Shown: one piece after another, positions 27,431-36,039 of the stretch
How the letters are laid out: every line of letters begins with the position of its first letter
How positions within the stretch are numbered: the first letter of the stretch is position 1
Origin: Sphingopyxis sp. PET50
GTDB lineage: Bacteria; Pseudomonadota; Alphaproteobacteria; Sphingomonadales; Sphingomonadaceae
Reading direction: 5' to 3'
Assembly (NCBI RefSeq): GCF_025244705.1
Contig: NZ_CP104207.1
Location: forward strand, 2,480,001-2,544,000
DNA: 64,000 nucleotides
The notes under the pieces: generated by a model
The model's database searches: none
The model's input: only the letters and a program-made list of their open reading frames with translations
What the model was told of the DNA's origin: nothing
Made by a program: the position numbers and the translations under genes

Positions 27431-28866
27431 GCGATTTCGGAATCCTGGCCTATGGCGCCTATGTGCCGGTCGCGCGGCTTCAGCGTAGCGCGATCCATGC
27501 GACCAACAAATGGTTCGCCCCCGGCCTCGGTGGGCTGGCGAAGGGCGAGAAGGCGGTCGCCAACTGGGACGAGGACAGCGTGACGATGGCGGTTGAGGCG
27601 GCACGCGACGCGCTCGACGGCATCGACCGCGCCATTTTGCAGCGCGTGACCATCGCCTCGACCACCCTGCCCTTCGCCGACCGGCAGAATGCGGGGATCG
27701 TCAAGGAGGCGCTGAACCTGCCCGACGCGGTCGGCGCGATGGACGTCGCGGGATCGCAGCGCGCGGCGACCTCGGCGCTGTTCGCGGCGCTCGGCGGAAA
27801 CGAAACCACGCTGGTGACCGCCGCCGAGATCGCCACGCCCAAGCCCGCGTCGGAACGCGAGATGACGAGCGGCGATGCCGCAGCGGCGGTGGTGGTCGGC
27901 GCGGGTCAGCCGATCGCGCGGCTGGTCGCGAGCCACAGCGTGACGATGGATTTCGTCGACCATTTCCGCGAGGCGGGCGAAGCGCACGACTATGACTGGG
28001 AGGCGCGCTGGGTCCGCGACGAGGGCTTTGCGCGGATCATGAGCCCTGCCATCGCGGCGCTGCTGGGCAAAGCGGGCGTCGAGGGCGCGGCGATCGACCA
28101 TTTCCTCGTTCCCGTCGCGGTGAAGGGCGTGCCCGAGATGCTGGCAAAGAAGGCCGGCATAGCGCCGGAAGCCATCGCCGACGCGCTTGGCGCCAATCTC
28201 GGCCATGCCGGATCGGCCCATGCGCTGGTCATGCTCGCGGGCGCCCTGGAAACGGCGAAAGCGGGGCAGCGCATCCTGCTCGCCAGCTTCGGCCAGGGCT
28301 GCGACCTGCTGCTGCTCGAAGTCACCGATGCGATCGGGTCGGTGAAGCCGCGGCTCGGCCTGTCGGGCTGGCTCGCACGCCGCGTCGAATCGACCAATTA
28401 CGCAAAATATCTTTTCCATCGCGGGCTGCTCCAGCTCGATCGCGGAATGCGCGCCGAACATGACAGCAAGACGGCGCTGACCGCCTTGTGGCGCAATCGC
28501 AAGGCGGTGCTCGGCCTCGTCGGCGGGCGCTGCACCAAGACCGGGACGGTGCAGTTCCCCAAGACCGAGGTCAGCGTCAACGCGAACGACCATACGGTGG
28601 GCACGCAGGAGGATTATCCGCTCGCCGAGGTGCCCGCGAAGATTCTGACATGGACCGCCGACGCGCTGGCCTATTCGCCCGACCCGCCGAGCTGTTACGG
28701 CAATATCGATTTCGTCGGCGGTGGGCGGATGATGGCGGAGTTCACCGATTTCCCCGAAGGCGCGCTGGACGTCGGCGCCGATCTGCGCATGATGTTCCGC
28801 ATCAAGGCGTATGACGAAAACCGCGGCTTCCGCCGCTATTTCTGGAAAGCCGCACCGGCTTTTTGA
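27427..28866 (+). CDS. Thiolase-like (KAS III/HMG-CoA synthase-like) protein fused to a DUF35 OB-fold domain
   Basis: This 479-residue protein has an N-terminal ketosynthase III/HMG-CoA synthase-like part ('GILAYGAYVPVARLQR', 'ALGANLGHAGSAHALVMLAG') and a C-terminal DUF35-type OB-fold ('GRCTKTGTVQFPKTEVSV', 'LTWTADALAYSPDPPSCYGN', 'FRIKAYDENRGFRRYFWKA'). At the position where many relatives carry the nucleophile Cys I read 'DVAGSQRAATSAL', so the thiolytic residue may be absent, and the protein might act as a partner or aldolase-like lyase. DUF35-thiolase pairs cleave steroid and branched side chains in actinobacteria. It overlaps the MaoC gene by four bases. Confidence 0.8.
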   Translation: MSDFGILAYGAYVPVARLQRSAIHATNKWFAPGLGGLAKGEKAVANWDEDSVTMAVEAARDALDGIDRAILQRVTIASTTLPFADRQNAGIVKEALNLPDAVGAMDVAGSQRAATSALFAALGGNETTLVTAAEIATPKPASEREMTSGDAAAAVVVGAGQPIARLVASHSVTMDFVDHFREAGEAHDYDWEARWVRDEGFARIMSPAIAALLGKAGVEGAAIDHFLVPVAVKGVPEMLAKKAGIAPEAIADALGANLGHAGSAHALVMLAGALETAKAGQRILLASFGQGCDLLLLEVTDAIGSVKPRLGLSGWLARRVESTNYAKYLFHRGLLQLDRGMRAEHDSKTALTALWRNRKAVLGLVGGRCTKTGTVQFPKTEVSVNANDHTVGTQEDYPLAEVPAKILTWTADALAYSPDPPSCYGNIDFVGGGRMMAEFTDFPEGALDVGADLRMMFRIKAYDENRGFRRYFWKAAPAF

Positions 28867-28872
28867 GGTTTA

Positions 28873-29054
28873 CCCCTCTCCCCTTGCGGGAGAGGGTTGC
28901 GAAGACTTGGCAGCTTGCTGCCTAGTCGAAGCTGGGTGAGGGGTTGCGGTCGCACGCGACCGCGCGAGCCGGAGGCTCGCAAGCCCCCTCATCCAACTGC
29001 GCCTAGCGCCTGCGGCGCAAGGCTTCGTATCCTTCTCCCGCAAGGGGAGAAGGG
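28873..29054. repeat. 182-bp composite palindromic repeat, copy 1
   Basis: The element begins CCCCTCTCCCCTTGCGGGAG and ends with the near-complementary CTCCCGCAAGGGGAGAAGGG. It is a close reverse-complement copy of the element at 47989-48169, with shared inner blocks such as CTTGGCAGCTTGCTGCCTAG and CAGTTGGATGAGGG on the opposite strand. It lies within the acyl-CoA operon. Confidence 0.8.
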
Positions 29055-29074
29055 TCGGTTTGGAGGATGGGATT

Positions 29075-30280
29075 ATGGCCAAGGGCATCCGCGACAAGGT
29101 CGCCATATTGGGCATGGGCTGCGCCAGGTTCGGCGAACGCTGGGACAAGGACGAGGACCAGCTGATGCTCGAAGCTTATGAGGAGGCGCTTGCCGATGCC
29201 GGCATCGAGCCGAGCCGGATCGACGCCGCGTGGCTCGGCGCCGCCTTCGACGCGCAGAATATCGGGCCGAGCGGCATCCCGCTCGCCATGGCGCTGCGCC
29301 TGCCCGACATCGGGGTGACCAAGGTCGAGAATTATTGCGCGAGCGGCACCGAAAGCTTTCGCGGCGCCGTCTATGCCGTCGCATCGGGCGCGTGCGACAT
29401 CGCGCTCGCGATGGGCGCCGAGAAATTGAAGGACACCGGCTATGGCGGCCTGCCCGTCCGCACGCGTGGCACGACGCACGACATGATCGGCATCACCGGA
29501 TCGGCGCCGGGCAATTTCGCGCAGCTCGCGAGCGCCTATCGCGGCGTTCACGGCGTCGGCAAGGACGACCTCAAGCGCGCGATGGCGCATGTGTCGGTGA
29601 AGAGCCATGCGAACGGCGCGAAGAACCCGAAGGCGCATCTGCAGAAAGCGGTGACGATGGAGCAGGTGCTGAACGCGCCGATGATCGCCGAGCCGCTGGG
29701 GCTGTTCGATTGCTGCGGCGTCAGCGACGGCGCCGCCTGCGCGATCGTCACCACGCCGGAGATCGCGCGCAGCCTGGGCAAGACCGACATCGTGACGGTG
29801 AAGGCGCTCCAGCTTGCGACATCGAACGGGTGGGAGATGCAGGCGTCGGGGTGGAACGGCAGCTATTTCCACACCACGCGCATCGCGGCGACCAAGGCCT
29901 ATGACGAGGCGGGGATCACCGATCCGCGCTCGCAGCTCAGCCTGATCGAGGTCCACGACTGTTTTTCGATCACCGAGCTGGTGACGATGGAGGATCTGCA
30001 CATCTCGAAGGAAGGCGAGGGCTGGCGCGACGTGCTCGACGGTTTCTACGACGCCGACGGGGGGATTCCGTGCCAGATCGACGGCGGGCTGAAATGTTTC
30101 GGCCATCCGATCGGCGCGTCGGGCCTCAGGATGATCTACGAGAATTACCTGCAAATCCTCGGCCGCGCGGGCGAGCGGCAGCGGCAGGACAATCCGGTGT
30201 TCGCGCTGTCGCATAATCTCGGCGGGATGCCCAACCAGAATGTGTCCTCGATCGCGATCATCGGACGTGCGGATGCGTGA
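29075..30280 (+). CDS. Thiolase/acetyl-CoA acetyltransferase, SCP2-like
   Basis: This 401-residue thiolase has the acylated Cys in 'VTKVENYCASGTESFRGA', 'EVHDCFSITELVTMEDLHIS' for the second site, and 'GGLKCFGHPIGASGLRMIY'. The sequence is closer to SCP2-type thiolases than to classical FadA. It would release a short acyl-CoA or act on branched or cyclic 3-keto-acyl-CoA. TGGAGG eight bases before ATG 29075 decides the start over 29060. The gene is third or fourth in the operon and follows the repeat at 28873. Confidence 0.9.
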   Translation: MAKGIRDKVAILGMGCARFGERWDKDEDQLMLEAYEEALADAGIEPSRIDAAWLGAAFDAQNIGPSGIPLAMALRLPDIGVTKVENYCASGTESFRGAVYAVASGACDIALAMGAEKLKDTGYGGLPVRTRGTTHDMIGITGSAPGNFAQLASAYRGVHGVGKDDLKRAMAHVSVKSHANGAKNPKAHLQKAVTMEQVLNAPMIAEPLGLFDCCGVSDGAACAIVTTPEIARSLGKTDIVTVKALQLATSNGWEMQASGWNGSYFHTTRIAATKAYDEAGITDPRSQLSLIEVHDCFSITELVTMEDLHISKEGEGWRDVLDGFYDADGGIPCQIDGGLKCFGHPIGASGLRMIYENYLQILGRAGERQRQDNPVFALSHNLGGMPNQNVSSIAIIGRADA

Positions 30281-30298
30281 GGCGATGACTTATTTAAG

Positions 30299-30406
30299 CC
30301 CCTCCCCGTCGGGGAGGAGTTGGGGTGGGGGAGCAAGGCCGACAGGCCTCGCGTCCATGCTGGCGCCGGAGCACCCCCACCCAGCCTCCCCCTCAAGGGG
30401 GAGGGG
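30299..30406. repeat. Palindromic intergenic repeat
   Basis: CCCCTCCCCGTCGGGGAGG at the left and CCTCCCCCTCAAGGGGGAGG at the right each form hairpins and together form a longer stem. It separates the thiolase and CoA-transferase genes inside the operon. Confidence 0.65.
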
Positions 30407-30432
30407 CGAATTTTTCGGGGAGGGGAGCCGAT

Positions 30433-31639
30433 ATGTATAACCTCCTCCCCAATCTCTCGGTCATCGAAGCCTCCTCCTTCGTCGCCTCACCCACCGCGGG
30501 CCTCTATCTCGCGCAGATGGGGGCCGAGGTGATCCGCGTCGACCAGATCGGCGGCGGGCCCGATTTCCGGCGCTGGCCGGTGACCGAGGCGGGCGACTCG
30601 CTCTATTGGGAAAATCTCAACCGCGCCAAGAAGTCGGTCGCGCTCGACCTCGCCCGGCCCGAAGGGCGCGAGCTGTTGCAGGCGCTGGTGCGCGCGACCG
30701 GCCAGTTCGTCACCAACTTTCCGGTCGGCGGCTTTCTGTCGCACGAGGTGCTGGCGGAGGGCCGCGCGGACCTCGTCACCGTGCGCGTGATGGGCTGGGC
30801 CGACGGATCGCCCGCGCTCGACTATACGGTCAACAATGCGGTCGGCTATCCGATGCTTACCGGCACCGGGCCCGAACCGGTCAATCATGTACTGCCCGCT
30901 TGGGACCTGCTCACCGGCGCCTATGCGGCGTTCGCGCTGCTCGCGGCGATCCAGCGGCGCAGCGCGACCGGCGAAGGCGGCGAGGTTCGCCTGCCGCTGT
31001 CGGACATCGCGATCGGCACCGTCGCCAATCTGGGCGGCATCGCAGAAGTGCTCTACGGCGGCGCCAACCGTCCGCGGCTGGGCAACGCCGTCTATGGCCT
31101 GTTCGGGCGCGATTTCGTGACGCGCGACGGACAGCGGACGATGATCGTCGTGGTGACGCCGCGGCAATGGGCCAATCTGGTCGCGGCGCTCGGCCTCGGC
31201 GAAGCGGTGGCGGCGGTCGAGGCCGAACGCGGCATCTCCTTCGCCAAGGACGACGGGCTGCGCTTCACCCATCGCGACGCGCTCTATCCGCTGTTCGAGG
31301 CGGCGATCGGGAGCCGCGACCATGCCGATCTCGCCGCCGCCTTCGACGCGGGCGGGATCGTCCATTCGCCCTATCGCACCATGCTCGACGCGGCGAACGA
31401 CCCGGCGCTCGTCGCGCACAACCCCATCTTCGGGGCGGCGGAGAATCCGAGCGGCTTCGCCTATCCCGCCGCGGGCGCCTTCGCCACGGTGCCGCAGCTG
31501 GAGCGCCAGCCGCCCGCCCCCGCCCCGCGCAACGGCCAGCATTCGGAAGAGGTGCTGGCCGAGCGGCTTTCGCTTCCTTCGGGCGAAATCGCCCGCCTGA
31601 TCGACAGCCGGCATCGTCGGCAAGGCGAATCCGAAATGA
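30433..31639 (+). CDS. Family III CoA-transferase (CaiB/BaiF type; frame break near the end)
   Basis: Family III CoA-transferases move CoA between carboxylic acids. The protein starts MYNLLPNLSVIEASSFVASP, then 'GLYLAQMGAEVIRVDQIGGG', 'NRAKKSVALDLARPEGRELL' and 'NHVLPAWDLLTGAYAAFALL', all typical of CaiB/BaiF proteins. The length of about 400 residues is normal. Near 31607-31611 one extra base breaks the frame; without it the protein ends 'LIDSGIVGKANPK' at 31639. As read, it runs on through a palindromic repeat to 31794. No acyl-CoA ligase lies in the operon, so this enzyme may activate the substrate. Confidence 0.87.
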
Positions 31640-31655
31640 CAGCTCCCACCCCGTT

Positions 31656-31754
31656 TCCCCGAGCGAAGACGAGGGGCTCGTTCGAGCGAAGCGAGAAGCT
31701 GCGCCGTTGCTGCCTCGACTTCGCTCGGCATAGCCCCTCGTCTTCGCTCGGGGA
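31656..31754. repeat. Palindromic repeat with perfect 23-bp arms
   Basis: The left arm at 31656-31678 (starting TCCCCGAGCGAAGACGAGGG) and the right arm at 31732-31754 (ending TCTTCGCTCGGGGA) are perfect reverse complements over 23 bp, around a 53-bp centre. It lies between the CoA-transferase and the next thiolase gene. Confidence 0.85.
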
Positions 31755-31790
31755 GGCGGGGCCGGTACAAAACTGCTTTGGAGAAATGGA

Positions 31791-33002
31791 ATGACCCTTC
31801 GCCGCGCCGCCATCGTCGCCCCCATTCGCACCCCCGTCGGCAAGTTCGGCGGCGCGCTGTCCAGCCTGACCGCGGGCGAACTGGGTGCCGTCATCCTGAA
31901 GGCGCTGATCGAGCGCACGGGGATCGACCCCGCGCGTGTCGACGACGTCGTCTTTTCGCAGGGCTATGGCAATGGCGAGGCGCCGTGCATCGGGCATTGG
32001 TCGTGGCTCGCCGCGGGCCTCCCCATCGAGGTGCCGGGATACCAGCTCGACCGTCGCTGCGGCTCGGGATTGCAGGCGATCGTCAACGCCGCGATGATGG
32101 TGCAGACGGGCATGTCCGACGTCGTCGTCGCGGGCGGCTGCGAGAGCATGTCGAATGTCGAACATTATTCGACCGACCTCAGGAAGGGCGTGCGCGCAGG
32201 CAATGTCACGCTGCACGACCGGCTGACGCGCGGTCGCGTGATGTCGCAGCCGGTCGAGCGTTTCGGCGTCATCACGGGGATGATCGAGACGGCGGAGAAT
32301 CTGGCGAAGGATTATGACATCAGCCGCGAGGCGTGCGACGCCTATGCGGTGCGCAGTCACCGGAATGCCGCCACCGCGTGGGAAAAGGGGCTGTTCGCCG
32401 ACGAGCTGGTCCCGGTCGCGGTGCCGCAGAAAAAGGGCGATCCTGTCGTCTTCGACCATGACGAAGGCTATCGCGCCGACGCCAGCATGGAAACGCTGGG
32501 CAAGCTCCGCGCGCTGGAGGGCGGGGTGGTCACTGCCGGCAATGCCAGCCAGCAGAACGACGCCGCGGCGGCCTGCCTGATCGTCGCCGAGGACAAGCTC
32601 GACGAACTCGGCCTCGAACCCATCGCCTGGTTCCATAGCTGGGCGGCGGCGGGATGCGACCCCGCCCGCATGGGCATCGGCCCGGTGCCGGCGACCGAGC
32701 GGCTGTTCGCACGCAGCGGGCTCGGCTGGGGCGACATCGACCTCGTCGAACTCAACGAGGCCTTCGCGCCGCAGGTGCTCGCGGTGCTCAAGGGGTGGGG
32801 CTGGTCCGACGACGACAGCCGCAACGAAATCCTGAACGTCAACGGATCGGGCATCTCGCTCGGCCATCCGATCGGCGCGACCGGCGGGCGCATCCTCGCC
32901 AACCTGACCCGCGAGCTCCAGCGGCGCGGCGGACGCTACGGCCTCGAAACCATGTGCATCGGCGGCGGCCAGGGCATCGCCGCGATCTTCGAGGCGGCGT
33001 GA
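31791..33002 (+). CDS. Acetyl-CoA C-acetyltransferase (thiolase II family)
   Basis: This 403-residue classical thiolase has all active-site parts: nucleophile Cys in 'YQLDRRCGSGLQAIVNAAMM', 'NEAFAPQVLAV', 'GSGISLGHPIGATGGRILAN' with the His, and 'ETMCIGGGQGIAAIFEA' with the second Cys. It cleaves 3-ketoacyl-CoA at the end of each beta-oxidation round. GGAG nine bases before the ATG supports the start. Its stop and the next start overlap by one base (TGATG). The operon therefore encodes two thiolases plus a thiolase-like protein. Confidence 0.93.
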   Translation: MTLRRAAIVAPIRTPVGKFGGALSSLTAGELGAVILKALIERTGIDPARVDDVVFSQGYGNGEAPCIGHWSWLAAGLPIEVPGYQLDRRCGSGLQAIVNAAMMVQTGMSDVVVAGGCESMSNVEHYSTDLRKGVRAGNVTLHDRLTRGRVMSQPVERFGVITGMIETAENLAKDYDISREACDAYAVRSHRNAATAWEKGLFADELVPVAVPQKKGDPVVFDHDEGYRADASMETLGKLRALEGGVVTAGNASQQNDAAAACLIVAEDKLDELGLEPIAWFHSWAAAGCDPARMGIGPVPATERLFARSGLGWGDIDLVELNEAFAPQVLAVLKGWGWSDDDSRNEILNVNGSGISLGHPIGATGGRILANLTRELQRRGGRYGLETMCIGGGQGIAAIFEAA

Positions 33003-34153
33003 TGCAGGATTATTCGGACATCCGCGAAGAGGTCGCGAAGCTCTGTGCGCAGTTCCCGGGCCCCTATTGGCAGGCCAAGGACAAGGTGCGCGCCTATCCG
33101 TCGGAATTCGTCGCAGCCTTGGGCGAGGCGGGCTATCTCGCCGCGCTGATCCCCGAGGACTATGGCGGCGCGGGCCTACCCCTGTCGGCCGCGGCGGCGA
33201 TCCTGGAGGAAATCCAGCGGCAGGGCTGCAACGGCGGCGCGGTCCACGCGCAAATGTATGTGATGGGCACCGTGCTCCGCCACGGGTCGGAAGAGCAGAA
33301 GGCACGCTATCTGCCCAAGGTCGCGACCGGCGAGCTGCGCCTGCAGGCCTTCGGCGTCACCGAGCCGACGAGCGGCACCGATACGCTGAGCCTCAAGACC
33401 GTCGCGAAACGCGATGGCGACGAATATGTGGTCAACGGCCAGAAGCTCTGGACCAGCCGCGCCGAGCACAGCGACCTGATGATCCTGCTCGCGCGCACCA
33501 CCCCGCGCGAGGAGGCCGCGAGCCGCACCGAAGGCCTGTCGGTGTTCCTGGTCGACATGAAGGAGGCGCTGGCAGCGGGCACGCTGTCGATCCGGCCGAT
33601 CGACACGATGATGAACCATGCGACGACCGAAATCTTCTTCGACAATATGCGCATCCCCGCCGCCAACCTGATCGGCGAGGAGGGCAAGGGTTTCCGCTAT
33701 ATCCTCTCGGGCATGAACGCCGAACGGCTGCTGATCGCCGCCGAGTGCATCGGCGACGCCAAATACTTCATCGAAAAGGCGAGCGCCTATGCCAAGGAGC
33801 GCGTGCTGTTCGGCCGCCCGATCGGCCAGAACCAGGGCGTGCAATTCCCGATCGCGCGCGCCTATGCCCAGATGCGCGCCGCCGAACTGCTCGTCCACGA
33901 CGGCATCGCCAAATATGAGGCGGGCGAGAATGCCGGCGCGGAGGCGAACATGGCGAAGATGCTCGCCGCCGAGGCGAGCTGGGCCGCGGGCGAGGCCTGC
34001 ATCCAGACGCACGGCGGCTTCGGCTTCGCGGCCGAATATGACATCGAGCGCAAGTTCCGCGAAACGCGCCTCTATCAGGTCGCGCCGATCAGCACGAACA
34101 TGATCCTGTCCTATGTCGCGGAGCATGTGCTGGGGATGCCGCGGAGTTATTGA
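33002..34153 (+). CDS. Acyl-CoA dehydrogenase
   Basis: This 383-residue FAD enzyme follows the family layout: N-terminal helices 'ALGEAGYLAALIPEDYGGAG', the middle beta domain 'LQAFGVTEPTSGTDTLSLKT' and 'YVVNGQKLWTSRAEHSDLMI', then the C-terminal helical domain 'ERVLFGRPIGQNQGVQFPIA' and 'CIQTHGGFGFAAEYDIERKF'. It forms the 2-enoyl-CoA used by the MaoC hydratase. It is the last gene of the operon; a palindromic repeat follows. The exact acyl substrate is not evident. Confidence 0.93.
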   Translation: MQDYSDIREEVAKLCAQFPGPYWQAKDKVRAYPSEFVAALGEAGYLAALIPEDYGGAGLPLSAAAAILEEIQRQGCNGGAVHAQMYVMGTVLRHGSEEQKARYLPKVATGELRLQAFGVTEPTSGTDTLSLKTVAKRDGDEYVVNGQKLWTSRAEHSDLMILLARTTPREEAASRTEGLSVFLVDMKEALAAGTLSIRPIDTMMNHATTEIFFDNMRIPAANLIGEEGKGFRYILSGMNAERLLIAAECIGDAKYFIEKASAYAKERVLFGRPIGQNQGVQFPIARAYAQMRAAELLVHDGIAKYEAGENAGAEANMAKMLAAEASWAAGEACIQTHGGFGFAAEYDIERKFRETRLYQVAPISTNMILSYVAEHVLGMPRSY

Positions 34154-34199
34154 GCGACCGATTATCGGTGTATCCGCTTTGGGGTGGATAGCAGTCATT

Positions 34200-34310
34200 C
34201 CCCTCCCTTTTAGGGAGGGGTTAGGGGTGGGTAGCGAGCGCAGCGAGCAAGAAGAAAGAACGCCGCCTTCGGCGGCAACCCACCCCCAGCCCCTCCCTTG
34301 CAGGGAGGGG
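34200..34310. repeat. Palindromic intergenic repeat
   Basis: CCCCTCCCTTTTAGGGAGGGG at the left and CCCCTCCCTTGCAGGGAGGGG at the right are hairpins in themselves and pair with each other. It lies between the acyl-CoA dehydrogenase gene and a convergent small secreted protein gene, and may terminate transcription both ways. Confidence 0.7.
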
Positions 34311-34434
34311 AGATAAACGTCCGCCACCGCCCGAAACCGGCCATCCGCCCGCAGACAGAGAAAGGGCGGGCGCCCCATGTGACGCCCGCCCTCCCTTGCG
34401 ACCCGAAGCCTCGCTCCGGGGAGTCCTTGGCGGC

Positions 34435-34770
34435 TCAGCCGCCGACCGTCACGCGGCCGGTGCGATAGCCCTTCTTGCGCATTTCCTTGACATAATCCTT
34501 GTCGGCATCGGCCACTTCGACCGTCCATTCGTCCCACGCGTCCCAGCGGTCCTCGCGGTCGGTGGCGTGGCGGAGGTCGCTGACCAGTTCCTTCTCGGCC
34601 TCGAGAATGTCGGCTTTGTAGTTGTACCAATATTGGTTGTAGATGCCCGCGATCGGCTTCGCGCGCACCGGCGGGGGATCGAAGCCCGGCGGCATCGAGC
34701 CATAGGGAACCGCGGCCAGGGAACCGGCGGGGAGAGCCAGGCAAAGCGCGAGGGTGGTCCACTTTTTCAT
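34435..34770 (-). CDS. Small secreted protein, unknown function
   Basis: This 111-residue protein has a signal peptide (MKKWTTLALCLALPAGSLAA) and a mature part rich in aromatic and charged residues: 'VPYGSMPPGFDPPPVRAKP', 'YNQYWYNYKADILEAEKELV', 'HATDREDRWDAWDEWTVEVA'. It would be a periplasmic, mostly helical protein. I do not recognise the family. It lies alone between two repeats, with GGAGATGG shortly before the start codon. Confidence 0.75.
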   Translation of the reverse strand: MKKWTTLALCLALPAGSLAAVPYGSMPPGFDPPPVRAKPIAGIYNQYWYNYKADILEAEKELVSDLRHATDREDRWDAWDEWTVEVADADKDYVKEMRKKGYRTGRVTVGG

Positions 34771-34896
34771 CGTCCATCTCCTGATCGACTCGCCCGGATG
34801 ATCCGGGTCGGGATAAGAACGATCGAGCGGGGCGATTTCTTCGCGGTTCGGCGGAGATTCGGAACGTCTGGCGGCGGAATCGAGCAAATATGATCC

Positions 34897-34986
34897 CCCT
34901 CACCCTTCCCACCGGCTTTGCCGGCGGGCCCCTTCCCTCTCCCGCCGGGAGAGGGAGGGAGGCGCGAAGCGCCGGAAGGGTGAGGG
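34897..34986. repeat. 90-bp palindromic repeat, copy 1 (near-identical to 55225-55314)
   Basis: The ends CCCTCACCCTTCC and GGAAGGGTGAGGG are reverse complements, and inner dyads include CCGGC-TTTG-CCGG and CTCTCCCGCCGGGAGAG. It differs from the copy at 55225-55314 by one base that I can see (CTTTG against CTTCG). Confidence 0.88.
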
Positions 34987-34996
34987 CGACTCCGCT

Positions 34997-36000
34997 CTAG
35001 CCCGGATGCGCTTCGTCGCCGACCGACGAGCGGAGCAGGCCGCGAAACACCTCCTGCGCACTGCGGCGGCCCTGCGTCACGTCATAGACGTCCTGCGCGA
35101 TCGGCATGACAAGGCCGTGCTTTTCGGCGAGCGCGATCACGGTCGGCGCGCTCTTCACGCCTTCGGCGACCATGTTCATGCCCGCGATGATGTCGTCGAT
35201 CCTCCGGCCCTTGCCCAGTTCGACCCCGACATGGCGGTTGCGGCTGAGCGGGCTGGTGCAGGTGGCGATCAGATCGCCCATGCCGGCGAAGCGCCGGCGA
35301 AGGTTTCGGCGCGCCCGCCCATCGCGACGCCGAGCCGGGTGATTTCGGCCAGCCCGCGCGTCATCAGCGCCGAGCGCGTATTGTCGCCCGCCCCCAGCCC
35401 GTCGCCCATGCCGACCGCGATCGCGATGATATTCTTGAGCACCCCGCCGAGTTCGCAGCCGAGCAGGTCGGTGTTGGTGTAGACGCGGAACAGGCCCGAG
35501 TGGAACACGGGCTGGAGCGCGCGGACGACGATCTCGTCCTCCATCGACAGGACGCTCGCCGCCGCCTGCCCGGTCATGATCTCGCGCGCGAGGTTCGGGC
35601 CGGTGAGGACACCGACGGGATGGCCCGGCAGCACTTCCTCGATCAGTTCGGTCATCCGCTTGCCCGACGAGAGTTCGAGGCCCTTGGTCAGGCTGATGAC
35701 GGGCACCCAGGGGCGGAGGTGATGGCGCGCCTCTTCGAGCACGCCGCGGAAGCTGTGCGAGGGCACGCCCATGACGAGGACATCGGCGCGCGCGACCACA
35801 TCGGCTATGTCGTTCGTCGCGCGCAGCGCCGGCGGCAGCGCGATACCGGGAAGATATTTGCGGTTCTCGCGGGCGGTGTTGATGCTTTCGACGGTTTCGG
35901 CATCGCGGGCCCAGAGGCTGATCGGGGCGTTGCGCGATACCACCGACGCGACCGTCGTCCCCCAACTGCCCCCGCCGAGCAGGCCGACCTTCAGACGCAT
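34997..36000 (-). CDS. gpsA: NAD(P)H-dependent glycerol-3-phosphate dehydrogenase (frameshifted as read)
   Basis: GpsA makes sn-glycerol 3-phosphate from dihydroxyacetone phosphate for phospholipid synthesis. The start MRLKVGLLGGGSWGTTVASV shows the dinucleotide motif, and 'ELGGVLKNIIAIAVGMGDGL' the catalytic Lys. After 'MGGRAETFAG' near 35285 the coding sense moves one frame to 'GMGDLIATCTSPLSRNRHVG' and runs to 34997. The joined product is about 334 residues, normal for the family. GpsA is generally needed for growth, so this break is most likely a sequencing indel. It supplies substrate for PlsB encoded nearby. Confidence 0.93.
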
Positions 36001-36039
36001 GCAACCTCTCCCTGTTTTCGGAAGAGAGTGGCGGCTGTT

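Noticed and set aside
30433..31794. A longer CoA-transferase ending at 31794 with ATGA overlap to the thiolase gene
   Set aside because: The last 50 codons are palindromic repeat sequence read after a frame break; the family-like end is at 31639.
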